Numbered from the stretch's first letter, positions 40,380 to 50,105 are shown. The stretch: 64,000 nt of DNA from Prevotellaceae bacterium UBA4361 (GCA_002393575.1 DGSN01000025.1:1-64000); one strand, 5' to 3'. The notes: generated by a model from the sequence alone, not told the origin. Numbers and translations: made by a program.

Positions 40380-41405
40380 ATGGGATTTTTTAGTTTAACA
40401 CAAGATATTGCGATAGACTTGGGAACCGCCAACACAATCATCACGATGAATGACAAGATTGTTGTTGACGAGCCATCAGTCGTTGCCATGGACCGCACCA
40501 CGAAGAAGATGATGGCTGTGGGACACCAGGCAAAGATGATGTATGAAAAGACGCACGAGAACATTCTCACTTGCCGTCCACTCCGCGATGGTGTGATTGC
40601 TGACTTCAATGCTTGTGAACAGATGATGCGTGGACTGATTAAGATGGTGAAGACGGGTCGTCACCTCTTCTCGCAGTCGCTCCGCATGGTCATCGGTGTT
40701 CCTTCGGGCAGTACGGAAGTGGAACTTCGTGCCGTTCGCGACAGTGCAGAGCACGCTGGCGGACGCGATGTCTATCTGGTTTTTGAGCCAATGGCTGCTG
40801 CCATCGGTATTGGCATCGACGTGGAAGCTCCTGAAGGAAACATGGTGGTTGACATAGGTGGTGGTTCCACTGAAATCGCTGTCATCTCCCTCGGCGGTAT
40901 TGTTTCAAACAACTCGATTCGTGTGGCTGGCGACGACCTCACGGCTGACATTCAGGAATACATGAGCCGTCAGCACAATGTGAAGGTCAGTGAGCGTATG
41001 GCTGAGCGTATTAAAATCAACGTGGGTTCTGCCCTTGTGGAACTGCCAAAGGACATTGCTCCTGAAGACTATATTGTGCATGGTCCAAACCGCATCACGG
41101 CGCTTCCTCTGGAAATCTCTGTCGGTTATCAGGAAGTGGCACATTGCATCGACAAGTCGGTGGCTAAGATTGAGACTGCCGTGCTGAGTGCCCTTGAGCA
41201 CACTCCACCTGAGTTGTATGCCGATATTGTGAAGAACGGCATTTGGTTGACAGGTGGTGGCGCACTTCTCCGTGGCCTTGACAAGCGTCTCACAGACAAA
41301 ATCAAGATTCCTTTCCACATTGCAGAGGATCCGCTCCACAGCGTGGCAAGAGGTACAGGCATTGCCCTGAAGAATGTTCACAATTTCTCGTTCTTGATGC
41401 GATAA
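40380..41405 (+). CDS. mreB: Rod-shape actin MreB
   Basis: A 341-residue actin homologue that guides lateral wall synthesis. The ATPase motifs are DLGTANT near residue 13, MVVDIGGGSTEIAVISLGG (phosphate-2) and IWLTGGGALLRGLD (adenosine). The membrane-binding N-terminal hydrophobic start GFFSLTQ is present. It heads the mreB-mreC-mreD-mrdA-rodA operon of the elongasome. Confidence 0.96.
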   Translation: MGFFSLTQDIAIDLGTANTIITMNDKIVVDEPSVVAMDRTTKKMMAVGHQAKMMYEKTHENILTCRPLRDGVIADFNACEQMMRGLIKMVKTGRHLFSQSLRMVIGVPSGSTEVELRAVRDSAEHAGGRDVYLVFEPMAAAIGIGIDVEAPEGNMVVDIGGGSTEIAVISLGGIVSNNSIRVAGDDLTADIQEYMSRQHNVKVSERMAERIKINVGSALVELPKDIAPEDYIVHGPNRITALPLEISVGYQEVAHCIDKSVAKIETAVLSALEHTPPELYADIVKNGIWLTGGGALLRGLDKRLTDKIKIPFHIAEDPLHSVARGTGIALKNVHNFSFLMR

Positions 41406-41543
41406 ATAAGCCTTTGGCTTTAGAGTGAAATTGAAAAGTGAAAAACCGAAATTAAGTATAAAGAACAAAGGACAACGGACATTCATGTACCTTGTAATTT
41501 GTACTTTGTACTTTCTAAGGTTTTTCATTTATATTGAAGATAG
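41406..41543. repeat. Low-complexity spacer, mreB-mreC
   Basis: AAGTATAAAGAACAAAGGACAA on the left and CTTGTAATTTGTACTTTGTACTT on the right form a further inverted pair of the GTACAAAGGACAA type. No gene is seen. Confidence 0.55.
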
Positions 41544-42404
41544 ATGCGTAATCTGATAGACTTCATACAAAAGAACCTATATTGGCTGGTGTTCCTCCTT
41601 TTAGAGGCCGTCAGCCTAATTTTGCTTTTTAAGTACAACAGCTATCAGGGAAGCGTGTATTTCACCACAGCCAACAAGGTGGTTGGTGGTGCTTACAAAC
41701 TGACCAGCGATGTCACTTCCTATCTGAACTTAGGCAAGGAGAATGCCTACCTTGAGCAGCAGAACGAACAGCTTCGCAGCGAAGTGATTGAGCTGAAGAA
41801 GAGGCTCCGCAAGCGGCAACGCAACTTCACTTCGGTGAATATCCACGACACGCTGTTCTCTGGCTACAAGTTCGTCGGCGCACAAGTGATTAGTTCCACC
41901 TTGCACCGCACAAACAATCTGATGACTATCGACAAGGGTTCAAAGGATGGCATTCGTCCCGAAATGGGTGTGGTTTGCTCTCAAGGCGTGGTTGGCATCG
42001 TCTATCTCACGTCCCGCCATTATTCCATTGTCATTCCTTTGCTGAATGTAAGTTCGCAAATCAGTTGCCGCATGAAGAACTCCGAATTCTTCGGCACGAT
42101 GCAGTGGCAGCGTGGCGACCCCGACATCTCTTACGTCAACGACATCCCTCGTCATGCCAAGGTGAAGCCAGGCGAAATGGTGGAAACTAACGGTTATTCT
42201 GACATCTTCCCCGAAGGCATCCCGATTGGCAAGGTGAGAAAGGTGAAAGACTCGTCCGACGGTATGTCCTACAGTCTGGAAGTTGCACTTTTCACCGACT
42301 TCAAGACGCTCCGCAACGTGTCGGTCATTACCAACTACACCAAGCCTGAGCGACAAGCGCTGGAAGCAAAGGCGGATTCCTTGATGCAATCAACGGAGGA
42401 ATAA
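41544..42404 (+). CDS. mreC: Rod-shape protein MreC
   Basis: A 286-residue bitopic protein: transmembrane helix at about 11-30, a coiled coil at about 65-95 (LEQQNEQLRSEVIELKKRLR), then a beta domain with MTIDKGSKDGIRPEMGVVCS, GVVGIVYLTSRHYSIVIPLL and TNGYSDIFPEGIPIG. MreC activates PBP2-RodA. Normal size and position. Confidence 0.92.
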   Translation: MRNLIDFIQKNLYWLVFLLLEAVSLILLFKYNSYQGSVYFTTANKVVGGAYKLTSDVTSYLNLGKENAYLEQQNEQLRSEVIELKKRLRKRQRNFTSVNIHDTLFSGYKFVGAQVISSTLHRTNNLMTIDKGSKDGIRPEMGVVCSQGVVGIVYLTSRHYSIVIPLLNVSSQISCRMKNSEFFGTMQWQRGDPDISYVNDIPRHAKVKPGEMVETNGYSDIFPEGIPIGKVRKVKDSSDGMSYSLEVALFTDFKTLRNVSVITNYTKPERQALEAKADSLMQSTEE

Positions 42405-42540
42405 GTGTTAATTAAGTTTTTGAGTTTTTAAGTTTTTAAGTTTTTAAGTTTATGAGTTTGTGAGTTTGTGTGTTTATGAGTTTTAGCCAGATGGCATTTC
42501 TCTCTTTTCACTTCTCACTTTTCACTTAAATTAAGGACTC
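42405..42540. repeat. Low-complexity spacer, mreC-mreD
   Basis: Tandem TTTTTAAG and GTTTGTGAG words are followed by AGCCAGATGGCATTTC (42485-42500), an inverted copy of the AAAAATGCCATCCGGCT element, then CTTTTCACTTCTCACTTTTCAC words. No gene is seen. Confidence 0.6.
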
Positions 42541-43047
42541 ATGAGTAGAGCGATTATACATAGGTTATGGAAATTGTTGGTGGTGCTGCTGTTGCAACTC
42601 ATCATCCTCAATCATGTTCATGTACTGACGTATGCCACTCCTGTTATCATTGCTTACGTGACGATGAATTTTCAGCGTGGAGCCTCGCGTCTGGGCTTGC
42701 TGCTGTGGGGATTTGTGACAGGATTGCTCTACGATGTTTTCTCCAACACAATGGGGCTTGGCATGTGCTCTGCCACGTTGTTGGCAATGATGCAACCCCT
42801 GCTGCTGAGTCTTTTCACTCCTCGCGACGCTGCTGACGACATGGTGCCCTCCATGCGCACGATGGGTACGCACCGATACATCCTCTATGCTTTTTTCTCC
42901 ATGCTCATCTTCCATGCCGTTTTCTATGCGCTCGATGCGTTCACGCTTTCCAACTGGACACTCACGCTCATGGCAATGGGCATCGGCGGACTGATGGCAT
43001 TTATCATTGTGGTTTTTGCACAAATCCTCTCACCCAGCAAAAACTAA
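42541..43047 (+). CDS. mreD: Rod-shape protein MreD
   Basis: A 168-residue protein with five or six hydrophobic helices, such as LLVVLLLQLIILNHVHVLTY and GLLLWGFVTGLLYDVFSNTM. Size, topology and position between mreC and mrdA identify MreD, a small membrane partner of MreC. Sequence conservation is low. Confidence 0.85.
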   Translation: MSRAIIHRLWKLLVVLLLQLIILNHVHVLTYATPVIIAYVTMNFQRGASRLGLLLWGFVTGLLYDVFSNTMGLGMCSATLLAMMQPLLLSLFTPRDAADDMVPSMRTMGTHRYILYAFFSMLIFHAVFYALDAFTLSNWTLTLMAMGIGGLMAFIIVVFAQILSPSKN

Positions 43048-43084
43048 GCAGAACCGACAACTTTAAGACATACTGAGATTCTCT

Positions 43085-45286
43085 GTGAGCAACAAAAACA
43101 TACTTGAAAATAGGAAATATGTGATTGGCAGCATCGCTTTCGTCATCGTCGTTGCCTACATCCTTCGTCTTGCCTATTTGCAGTTGCTCAGTTCGGATTT
43201 CAAGGCAAGTGCCGACAACAACGCCTTCCACAACAACATCATCTATCCTTCGCGTGGCAACATCTACGACCGCAATGGCGAATTGCTGGTGTTCAACCAG
43301 CCTGCCTACGACCTCATGGTGACAATGCGCGAGATAGAAGACTTGGATACATTGGATTTTTGCAAAACTCTGAAAATGACGCGCAAGCAGTTTGACGACA
43401 GGATGGCGCTCATCAAGAACACAAGCAAGAATCCAGGCTATTCATCCTATACACAACAGCTTTTCATGAATCAGATTTCCTCAGTGGAGTATTCCGTCTT
43501 GCAGGAAAAGTTGTTCCGTTTCCGTGGTTTCAGTGTGCGAAAAAGAAATATCCGACAATACGCTTATCCTAATTTGGCGCATGTTCTGGGCGATGTGGCA
43601 GAAGTGTCGCCTTACGACATTGAAAAGGACGACTACTACATGGCTGGCGACTACATGGGCAAACAAGGCGTGGAGCGCAGTTACGAGAAGGACTTGCGTG
43701 GAGAGAAAGGAGTGGAAGTCCTGCTACGTGATGCTCGTGGACGTATTCAAGGGCATTACCAGAACGGTGCTTTCGACCGCAAACCAAAGCCAGGCAAGGA
43801 CCTCACACTGAGCATCGACATCAAGTTGCAAGCATTAGGCGAGCGACTCATGGAAGGAAAACTTGGTGCCATCGTTGCCATCGAACCCAAAACGGGCGAA
43901 ATCCTTTGCATGGTGTCATCACCAACCTACGACCCTCGACTGTTGGAAGGAAAAGAGCGAGGAAAGAAAATGGTGGAAATGGGGCAAGACCCGCTGAAGC
44001 CTCTCCTCAACCGAGCTGTCCTTGGAACCTACCCTCCAGGCTCCACGTTCAAGACTTCACAGGCGCTCACCTTCATGCAGGAAGGTGTCATCACCTACAA
44101 GACCGCCTATCCTTGTTCGCGTGGTTTCCGCTTTGGTCGAATGAAAGTCGGTTGCCACGGACACGGTTCCCCTCTTCCGCTCATTCCTGCCATCGCCACT
44201 TCCTGCAATGGCTATTTCTGTTGGGGACTCTATCACATGCTCAACGACCGCCAGAAGTACCACACCATTCAGGATGCCATGACCACATGGAAAGACTACA
44301 TGGTGTCGATGGGTTTTGGCTATAAGTTGGGAGTCGATCTTCCCAGCGAATCACGCGGTTTGATACCAAACGCACAGTTCTACGACAAGGCATTCAAGAC
44401 TTGGTCGCCGCTCTCCGTGATTTCCATTTCCATCGGACAAGGCGAAGTGCTGCTCACGCCGCTTCAGATTGCCAATTTGGGAGCCACCATTGCCAATCGA
44501 GGCTATTACATCACCCCTCATGTCGTGAAGAAAGTGAAGGGTGGAGCTCTTGCCGATAGCCTTTTGCAGAAACACAAGACGAAAGTGGCTAAGGAGTATT
44601 ACGGCTATGTAGTCGAGGGTATGCGCAAGGCTGTGTTGGGCGGTACCTGTAAGGGTGCTCGGAATCCTTGGTTTGATACATGTGGCAAGACGGGTACGGC
44701 TCAGAATCCCCACGGTCAGGACCACTCAGCCTTCATGGGTTTTGCTCCGAAGGATAATCCTCAGATTGCCATTTGCGTCTATGTGGAGAATGGTAAGTGG
44801 GGAGCTACCTATGGTGTGCCAATCGGTGCATTGATGATGGAGCAATACATCAACGGCAAACTCTCTCCAGCCAGTGAACGAAAGGCAACGGCATTCCAGC
44901 ATAGGCACATTTCCTACGCCAGCCTGATTAAGAAGGAGCTGAAGAAGATGGGCAAGGAACTCCCTGTGGTAGAAAAGAAGGACTCCGCCAAGACCAAGGA
45001 CCCTAAGGAACTGAAGAAACTCGAAGAAGAAGCCAAGAAGAAAGCTGAGGCTGCTAAGAAGGCAGCTGAAGAAGCAAAGAAAAAGGCAGCAGAAGAGGCG
45101 AAGAAGAAAGCGGAAGAGGAAGCGAAGAAGAAGGCTGAAGCAGCCAAGAAAGCAGCTGAAGAAAAGAAACGTAATGCAGTGCAAAATGCTCCAACCACCA
45201 CACCCGTTCCAGTTTCAAATGACAGTAGTGTCGTGGTTGATTCTCTGAATGCTGTGGAACCCCAATCTCAGAAAATGAGAGAATAA
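43085..45286 (+). CDS. mrdA: Elongasome transpeptidase PBP2 with Lys/Ala/Glu-rich tail
   Basis: A 733-residue class B penicillin-binding protein paired with RodA for lateral wall synthesis. A transmembrane anchor lies at about 12-32. The catalytic motifs are S320-T-F-K323, S373-C-N375 and K535-T-G. After the transpeptidase domain (to about 625) comes a tail of some 80 residues made of AKKKAEEA-type repeats followed by a short Thr/Pro/Val/Ser-rich end. Such a charged helix is not part of the E. coli enzyme. GTG at 43085 is the likely start, 37 bases after mreD. Confidence 0.93.
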   Translation: MSNKNILENRKYVIGSIAFVIVVAYILRLAYLQLLSSDFKASADNNAFHNNIIYPSRGNIYDRNGELLVFNQPAYDLMVTMREIEDLDTLDFCKTLKMTRKQFDDRMALIKNTSKNPGYSSYTQQLFMNQISSVEYSVLQEKLFRFRGFSVRKRNIRQYAYPNLAHVLGDVAEVSPYDIEKDDYYMAGDYMGKQGVERSYEKDLRGEKGVEVLLRDARGRIQGHYQNGAFDRKPKPGKDLTLSIDIKLQALGERLMEGKLGAIVAIEPKTGEILCMVSSPTYDPRLLEGKERGKKMVEMGQDPLKPLLNRAVLGTYPPGSTFKTSQALTFMQEGVITYKTAYPCSRGFRFGRMKVGCHGHGSPLPLIPAIATSCNGYFCWGLYHMLNDRQKYHTIQDAMTTWKDYMVSMGFGYKLGVDLPSESRGLIPNAQFYDKAFKTWSPLSVISISIGQGEVLLTPLQIANLGATIANRGYYITPHVVKKVKGGALADSLLQKHKTKVAKEYYGYVVEGMRKAVLGGTCKGARNPWFDTCGKTGTAQNPHGQDHSAFMGFAPKDNPQIAICVYVENGKWGATYGVPIGALMMEQYINGKLSPASERKATAFQHRHISYASLIKKELKKMGKELPVVEKKDSAKTKDPKELKKLEEEAKKKAEAAKKAAEEAKKKAAEEAKKKAEEEAKKKAEAAKKAAEEKKRNAVQNAPTTTPVPVSNDSSVVVDSLNAVEPQSQKMRE

Positions 45287-45408
45287 GATGAAGAGTGAAG
45301 CAATTCTTCCGAATGGCATTTTTCACTTTCCACTTCTCACTTTTCACTTTCCATTTTCCATCCTTTTCTTCATTTTTAAGTTTTAACTTTTAATTTTCAA
45401 CTTAATAA
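45287..45408. repeat. Low-complexity spacer, mrdA-rodA
   Basis: An inverted copy of the ATGCCATCCGGC element (CTTCCGAATGGCATTTTTC, 45306-45324) is followed by repeated CACTTTCCACTTTTCAC and TTTTAAGTTTTAAC words. No gene is seen. Confidence 0.6.
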
Positions 45409-46878
45409 ATGCCAGTACAAAACGAACAGACACCCAAGGGCATTTTCCTCTCGCTCGACTGGATGACCATCGGATTCTATCTGATTCTCGTCACGTGGGG
45501 CTGGTTCTCGATTTGTGGTGCCAGTTACGACTTTCACAATCCCGACATACTCAGCTTTTCCACCAATTCGGGCAAGCAGTTCGTGTGGATATGCACTTCC
45601 ATCGTGTTGGGCTGTATGCTGATTTTCATTGAGAAACGTGTGTTCGACCAGTCGGCGTTCGTGCTCTACACGGTGATGATGCTGTTGCTCCTTGTGACGA
45701 TTTTCATTGCACCCGACACCAAGGGTTCCCGCTCTTGGATTCCCCTCGGCCCCGTGAAACTCCAGCCTGCCGAATTTGCCAAGTTCTCCGTGGCACTCGC
45801 TTTGGCTAAATACATGGACCAATACGGCTTCAGTATGCTCAACACCAAGCAGTTCGTCCGTGTCGTTGGCATCATTATTTTGCCCATGCTCCTCATCGTG
45901 ATGCAGAAGGAAACAGGTTCGGCTTTAGTCTATCTCGCCTTTTTCCTCGTGCTCTATCGCGAGGGCATGACGGGTTCTTTGCTTTTCACAGCTTTTGCCG
46001 CCGTCGTCTATTTTGTGGTGGGAGTGCGTTTCTCAAGTGACTTTTTTCCAAAAATGCCCGTATCCATCGGAGAATTTTCAGTTTTGCTCTTGGCACAAAT
46101 CTTCATCACAGGCATGACATATATGTATGGAAAGGACCGCTTGGCACCGCAAATCATGCTGTTGGGAGGATTAGGCGTTTCCCTCTTGGCATTCCTCTTC
46201 TCCGCATTTGTCATTCCGTTCAATATGTGCTGGATTATGCTGGGCTTGTGCATTCTTCAAACCTGCTACATCATCGGACTTGCCATCTATTATCAGTCGA
46301 AGAACTATGTACTCATTGCCCTCTTCGCCATCCTTTCCACAGGCATGTATTATGTATGCGACACGGTGCTTGACCATTTGGCAGACCACCAGCGCACACG
46401 TATCGAAGTGCTTCTTGGCAAGAAGGAAGACTTGCGCGGTGCAGGCTACAACGTGAACCAAGCAAAGATTGCCATTGGTTCGGGAGGATTGGCAGGAAAA
46501 GGTTTCTTGAAAGGAACGCAAACCAAGCTAAAGTACGTGCCTGAACAGGACACCGACTTCATCTTCTGCACCGTGGGCGAGGAAGAAGGATTCATCGGTG
46601 CAACAGGCGTGCTCATCATGTATCTCATTTTTATTTGGCGATTGATTTCCTTGGCAGAGCGACAACCCGATACCTTGGGACGAGTCTATGGCTATAGCGT
46701 TTGTTGCATCTTCATTTTCCATCTCTTCATCAATGTGGGCATGGTGCTCGGACTCACCCCTGTCATCGGCATCCCACTTCCGTTCTTCTCCTACGGCGGT
46801 TCCTCCCTATGGGGCTTCACCATCCTCCTTTTCATCTTCCTGCGAATGGATGCAGAACGAAACGTGAAGCGACAATAA
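45409..46878 (+). CDS. rodA: SEDS peptidoglycan polymerase RodA
   Basis: A 489-residue polytopic membrane protein of the SEDS family that polymerises lipid II for the lateral wall with PBP2. The family segments are SRSWIPLGPVKLQPAEFAKF, QKETGSALVYLAFFLVLYR, PEQDTDFIFCTVGEEEGFIG and GIPLPFFSYGGSSLWGF. It is about 100 residues longer than E. coli RodA because of additional hydrophobic segments in the middle (about 190-300), as is common in Bacteroidetes. Last gene of the mre operon; a strong hairpin follows. Confidence 0.94.
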   Translation: MPVQNEQTPKGIFLSLDWMTIGFYLILVTWGWFSICGASYDFHNPDILSFSTNSGKQFVWICTSIVLGCMLIFIEKRVFDQSAFVLYTVMMLLLLVTIFIAPDTKGSRSWIPLGPVKLQPAEFAKFSVALALAKYMDQYGFSMLNTKQFVRVVGIIILPMLLIVMQKETGSALVYLAFFLVLYREGMTGSLLFTAFAAVVYFVVGVRFSSDFFPKMPVSIGEFSVLLLAQIFITGMTYMYGKDRLAPQIMLLGGLGVSLLAFLFSAFVIPFNMCWIMLGLCILQTCYIIGLAIYYQSKNYVLIALFAILSTGMYYVCDTVLDHLADHQRTRIEVLLGKKEDLRGAGYNVNQAKIAIGSGGLAGKGFLKGTQTKLKYVPEQDTDFIFCTVGEEEGFIGATGVLIMYLIFIWRLISLAERQPDTLGRVYGYSVCCIFIFHLFINVGMVLGLTPVIGIPLPFFSYGGSSLWGFTILLFIFLRMDAERNVKRQ

Positions 46879-46911
46879 ACGATTGTTTACTTTTTCACTT
46901 GTATTGAAGCA

Positions 46912-46956
46912 AAACACGGACGGGGCTTGTTGATTCAACAAGCCCCGTCCGTGTTT
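46912..46956 (+). terminator. Terminator of the mre operon
   Basis: A long perfect stem (46912-46930 with 46938-46956, containing ACGGACGGGGCTTGTTG) closes a short loop and ends in GTTTAC. The T-tract is short, but the stem is very stable. It marks the border between core genes and the accessory region. Confidence 0.75.
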
Positions 46957-47007
46957 ACTATTCATGACAATCTTCTGATGTAGAAATAGTATAGTTTGAT
47001 GAATACT

Positions 47008-47550
47008 TTACTTTTTCTTTTGAAGCAAATCCAGCACAAGAGATTTCTCATCTTCGGTCAAATTTGCGATGAGATTGCTTATGTTTTTTATTTCATCTTT
47101 TGTGGTGGCAGGAACTATCGTTTCGTTTTTAAGTAGTGCTTTCCCAAAATCTTTCAAGTAATACTTTTGCGTGGGGCTTTTAGGAGAATCGGGCTGGGTC
47201 ATGGCCACCAATCCCTCTTCAATAAGAGGATTTATGACATTTGCCTTAAAATAGGTAGAGTCTTTCTGCCCACAAAAATTGCGCATGTCTTTTGCAGACA
47301 TTGGAGAAACCATCATTTGTAGCAGTTCACAAATGTTAGGAATACTTAGGGATAACTTAACGATTACTTGGTGATTACTTAACGACTGCTTAGTGACTAA
47401 CTTGGTTTCTAATTTAGTCTCTGAAGCATACTCCATTGAGTATAGTGTAGTCATAAACTGGCTTGCCGTTGACTTAAATAAGGGTTTTAGTTCAAGCATC
47501 ACCTTGAAGTCGTATGCAGTACATTCCGCTATCAGAGTCTTTAATTCCAT
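47008..47550 (-). pseudogene. AlbA_2/Schlafen-type DNA-binding protein remnant with internal deletion
   Basis: A 180-codon frame. The N-terminus MELKTLIAECTAYDFKVMLE is the start of AlbA_2 (Schlafen AAA_4) proteins. Within about five residues the match breaks and the rest resembles the C-terminal winged helix of such proteins: AKDMRNFCGQKDSTYFKANV, INPLIEEGLVAMTQPDSPKS, TQKYYLKDFGKALL. Whole members have some 400-500 residues, so the central ATP-binding region is missing while the frame stays open. It may still express a winged-helix fragment. It lies alone between rodA and the dockerin remnant. Confidence 0.6.
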
Positions 47551-47815
47551 TTTATGAATTCTCGTACATTACCTCGCAAAGGTACTCAATTTTATCGAAA
47601 GCAAGGCGTCAGTTTGATATTTTGCACTCGATTTAAGCATATATTTCCAAAAAGAGCTAACACGAACCAAAATCGAGTTAATTGGATTTGTTATCGCAAC
47701 ATAGTTACGCATTTATTCTTTTATCCAACAAATTGTTTACGAAGATGAATAAAAGGAAGGCAGGGAAGACCCCCAAGTTTCTTCCCTGCCTATTATTTAT
47801 CATGTCTGATAAAAC

Positions 47816-48202
47816 TTATTGCCCCAAAATCGAATTGACAAGCGAAACCACATCGGAAATGTCGATATTGCCGTCATTATTCAAATCGGCAGCTGTTGAG
47901 TTGAATGATGCTGATGATGAATTATCAAGAATATGGTTCACCAAAGCAACCACATCCGAAATATCCACATTGCCATCATCATTCACATCACCCTTTTTCG
48001 CTTCAGACATTTCAACAATATTCGTTAACATGTTCCAATCGGCTGTTGCCCTATATGTTTCAACTAATCCTTTGGGAACATAAAGAGTTGCATCTGTAGC
48101 AACTTCATAAAAAGCTCCATATCCTGTTTCAAAAACATCCGTAATATAAGAAGTGACAGATTCCAAACTATTACAATCATTGTATTTGCAACTTATTGTG
48201 TA
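47816..48202 (-). pseudogene. C-terminal fragment of a BspA-like dockerin surface protein
   Basis: The open frame starts after a TGA (48205-48203). It carries the end of a BspA-type leucine-rich repeat region (SVTSYITDVFETGYGAFYEV and ATLYVPKGLVETYRATADW), then a type I dockerin-like tail. The tail has two calcium-binding repeats, GDVNDDGNVDISDVVALVN and ADLNNDGNIDISDVVSLVN. A whole protein would have several hundred more residues and a signal peptide, which are absent. The frame has no ATG before the dockerin part; TTG at 48166 is the only candidate. It is most likely a leftover of a surface-protein gene. Confidence 0.75.
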
Positions 48203-48569
48203 TCAGCGATTTTTAGTTAAAATGGTAGAAAAGTGAACACGAAGATTCTATGGATAGAGAAAAAGATGAAGATTTAACGTATTTAACTTTTTATAACGTG
48301 CATAAGTGTATTGAATAGTATCTATTATGAGATAAGATGGTTTTACGACGTAGTCATAGATTCGAAACAAAAAAAAGAATGATGCAGCTATATTTTGACA
48401 AGGATAATATGGAGATAATTCACTTAGATGGTAAAATCAATCATTTGCGATAAAAAAGTGTGAAAATATTGCAAAAAAATGGAGTTTATTAATTTTGTTT
48501 TATAGGAAATGACTAACTTTGCAAACAGAACTTAATAAAATCGCGTGATTCTTATTAAATATAATTTAT
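48203..48569. other. Gene-free, AT-rich stretch upstream of the AAA ATPase
   Basis: No supported gene. A tiny frame at 48378-48452 (24 codons) has no recognisable features. The only clear signal is the promoter at 48514-48521. Confidence 0.45.
48514..48521 (+). promoter_or_regulatory. -7 box of the AAA/DUF4143 gene
   Basis: TAACTTTG, 49 bases upstream of the ATG at 48570, with a TTTG 16 bases further upstream. Confidence 0.6.
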
Positions 48570-49823
48570 ATGAGTATTAGTAAAGATGTCATAAAGCAGT
48601 GTCTAATCAGTAAGCAGCGTGAAGTGGATGAGGCGGTAATAGTACCTCGGCCCATTGACTTTGAGGAGAATGGAAACTATGTGATAGTTGGTGTAAGACA
48701 TGCTGGTAAGTCTTACCTGTTGTACCAGCGTGTGCGCCAACTGCAGGCTGCAGGAATGAGGTGGGACGAAATACTGTTTGTAGACTTTGAGGATGAACGT
48801 TTGGCGGAATTTCAGACAGAGGACTTCAATAGTCTGCTGGAGGCCCATCTGGAATTATATGGTAAAAAGCCGGTGGTGTTTTTGGACGAGGTACAGAACA
48901 TTCCGCACTGGGATAAGTTCGTGCGGAGGTTGGCTGACGCTAAATACAAGGTGTATGTGACGGGCAGCAATGCGAAGATGCTGAGCAAGGAGGTGGCAAC
49001 TACGTTGGGCGGGCGGTTCTTTATCTATGATGCGTACCCATATTCATTCAAAGAATATCTGGCAGCGCAGCAGGTGGAACTGAAGGAACATTGGGTGTAT
49101 GACACCATCCAGAGAAGCGAGGTGAAGCGGCATCTGAATGAATACTTCTATTATGGTGGTCTGCCAGAGATATTGTCGTTTAAGAATAAAAGGGCTATGC
49201 TGTCGAGTCTGTATCAAAAGATTTATCTAGGCGACATCTGCGCACGAAACAACATTAAGAATGACAGGGTGCTGAATATTCTGATCAAGAAGATGGCAGA
49301 GAGCGTGAAGCAACCGCTGTCGTATAACAGGCTGAAAAACGTGATAGTGGCAACAGGGTCGCCCATCAGTGTGCCTACAACGATAGACTATGCGGATTAC
49401 GCCTCTGACAGTTGGCTGATACTTCCCATGGAGAACGAATTGGGAAAGCTGACGGAGAAGGAAATGCAGAAGAAATATTATTTTGTTGATAATGGTTTGC
49501 TAAACCTGTTCTTGATGAACTCTGAGACGTCGCTGCTGGAAAACATGGTGGCGGTGGAGCTGTGCAGGCGGTTTGGCAAAAAGAATGTGTTTTTCCTGAA
49601 CGCGGAGAAGGAGATTGACTTCATAGTACCTGACGAGAAGCTGGCCATACAGGTATCTTACAGCATCAGGGAGGAGACCACTTACAACAGGGAGGTGCCG
49701 CCACTGGTGAAGTATGCCAAGGCGCACGAGGACTGGAAGTGCCAGCTGATTACATATGATGAGGAGGGCACGGAAGAGGGAATACCCGTGGTGCCTGTGT
49801 GGAAGTGGCTGATGGAAGAGTGA
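48570..49823 (+). CDS. AAA-family ATPase with DUF4143 domain
   Basis: A 417-residue protein of the AAA_14 plus DUF4143 type. Walker A is GVRHAGKS at 41-48, Walker B VVFLDEVQN at 102-110, followed by VYVTGSNAKMLSKEVATTLG (sensor region). The DUF4143 part (about 200-400) ends in a degenerate nuclease-like segment VFFLNAEKEIDFIVPDEKLA, which has the D-x-x-V pattern of restriction-like folds. The family is abundant in Bacteroidetes and its role is unknown; it tends to sit in variable regions. Single-gene unit. Confidence 0.85.
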   Translation: MSISKDVIKQCLISKQREVDEAVIVPRPIDFEENGNYVIVGVRHAGKSYLLYQRVRQLQAAGMRWDEILFVDFEDERLAEFQTEDFNSLLEAHLELYGKKPVVFLDEVQNIPHWDKFVRRLADAKYKVYVTGSNAKMLSKEVATTLGGRFFIYDAYPYSFKEYLAAQQVELKEHWVYDTIQRSEVKRHLNEYFYYGGLPEILSFKNKRAMLSSLYQKIYLGDICARNNIKNDRVLNILIKKMAESVKQPLSYNRLKNVIVATGSPISVPTTIDYADYASDSWLILPMENELGKLTEKEMQKKYYFVDNGLLNLFLMNSETSLLENMVAVELCRRFGKKNVFFLNAEKEIDFIVPDEKLAIQVSYSIREETTYNREVPPLVKYAKAHEDWKCQLITYDEEGTEEGIPVVPVWKWLMEE

Positions 49824-49970
49824 CTTCTGGAGAGGCGCAGAATTACAGTAGTTAGGACGGTCGGAATATTATGCAGGATGAACGATGGTTGATAATACAC
49901 GACCAGTGGCGCAACGGACATTTGCGATTACGCTGCCAGAGGATCATGAGCAGCCTCATCATCCACAGTA

Positions 49971-50105
49971 ATGGTGATGTGCCACTCTGTCAAGAAGGCT
50001 TATCCTAACGAGGCCGAGGGGCTCTTCGCCGAGGCTCAGAAGATGGCTCAAATCCGCTACAAGACTTACATCCGCAAGGCTGCTGAGGATTGGAGCAACG
50101 AATAA
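49971..50105 (+). pseudogene. Short orphan frame, probable gene fragment
   Basis: A 44-codon frame ends in a good stop. It encodes VKKAYPNEAEGLFAEAQKMA and IRYKTYIRKAAEDWSNE. Codon use (GCT, AAG, CGC, ATC) is that of highly expressed core genes, unlike the AT-rich surroundings, which suggests the tail of a displaced coding sequence. I do not recognise the family. No promoter or start context supports expression. Confidence 0.35.

Noticed and set aside
48378..48452. 24-codon frame starting ATGATGCAG
   Set aside because: Too short, no promoter or family features.
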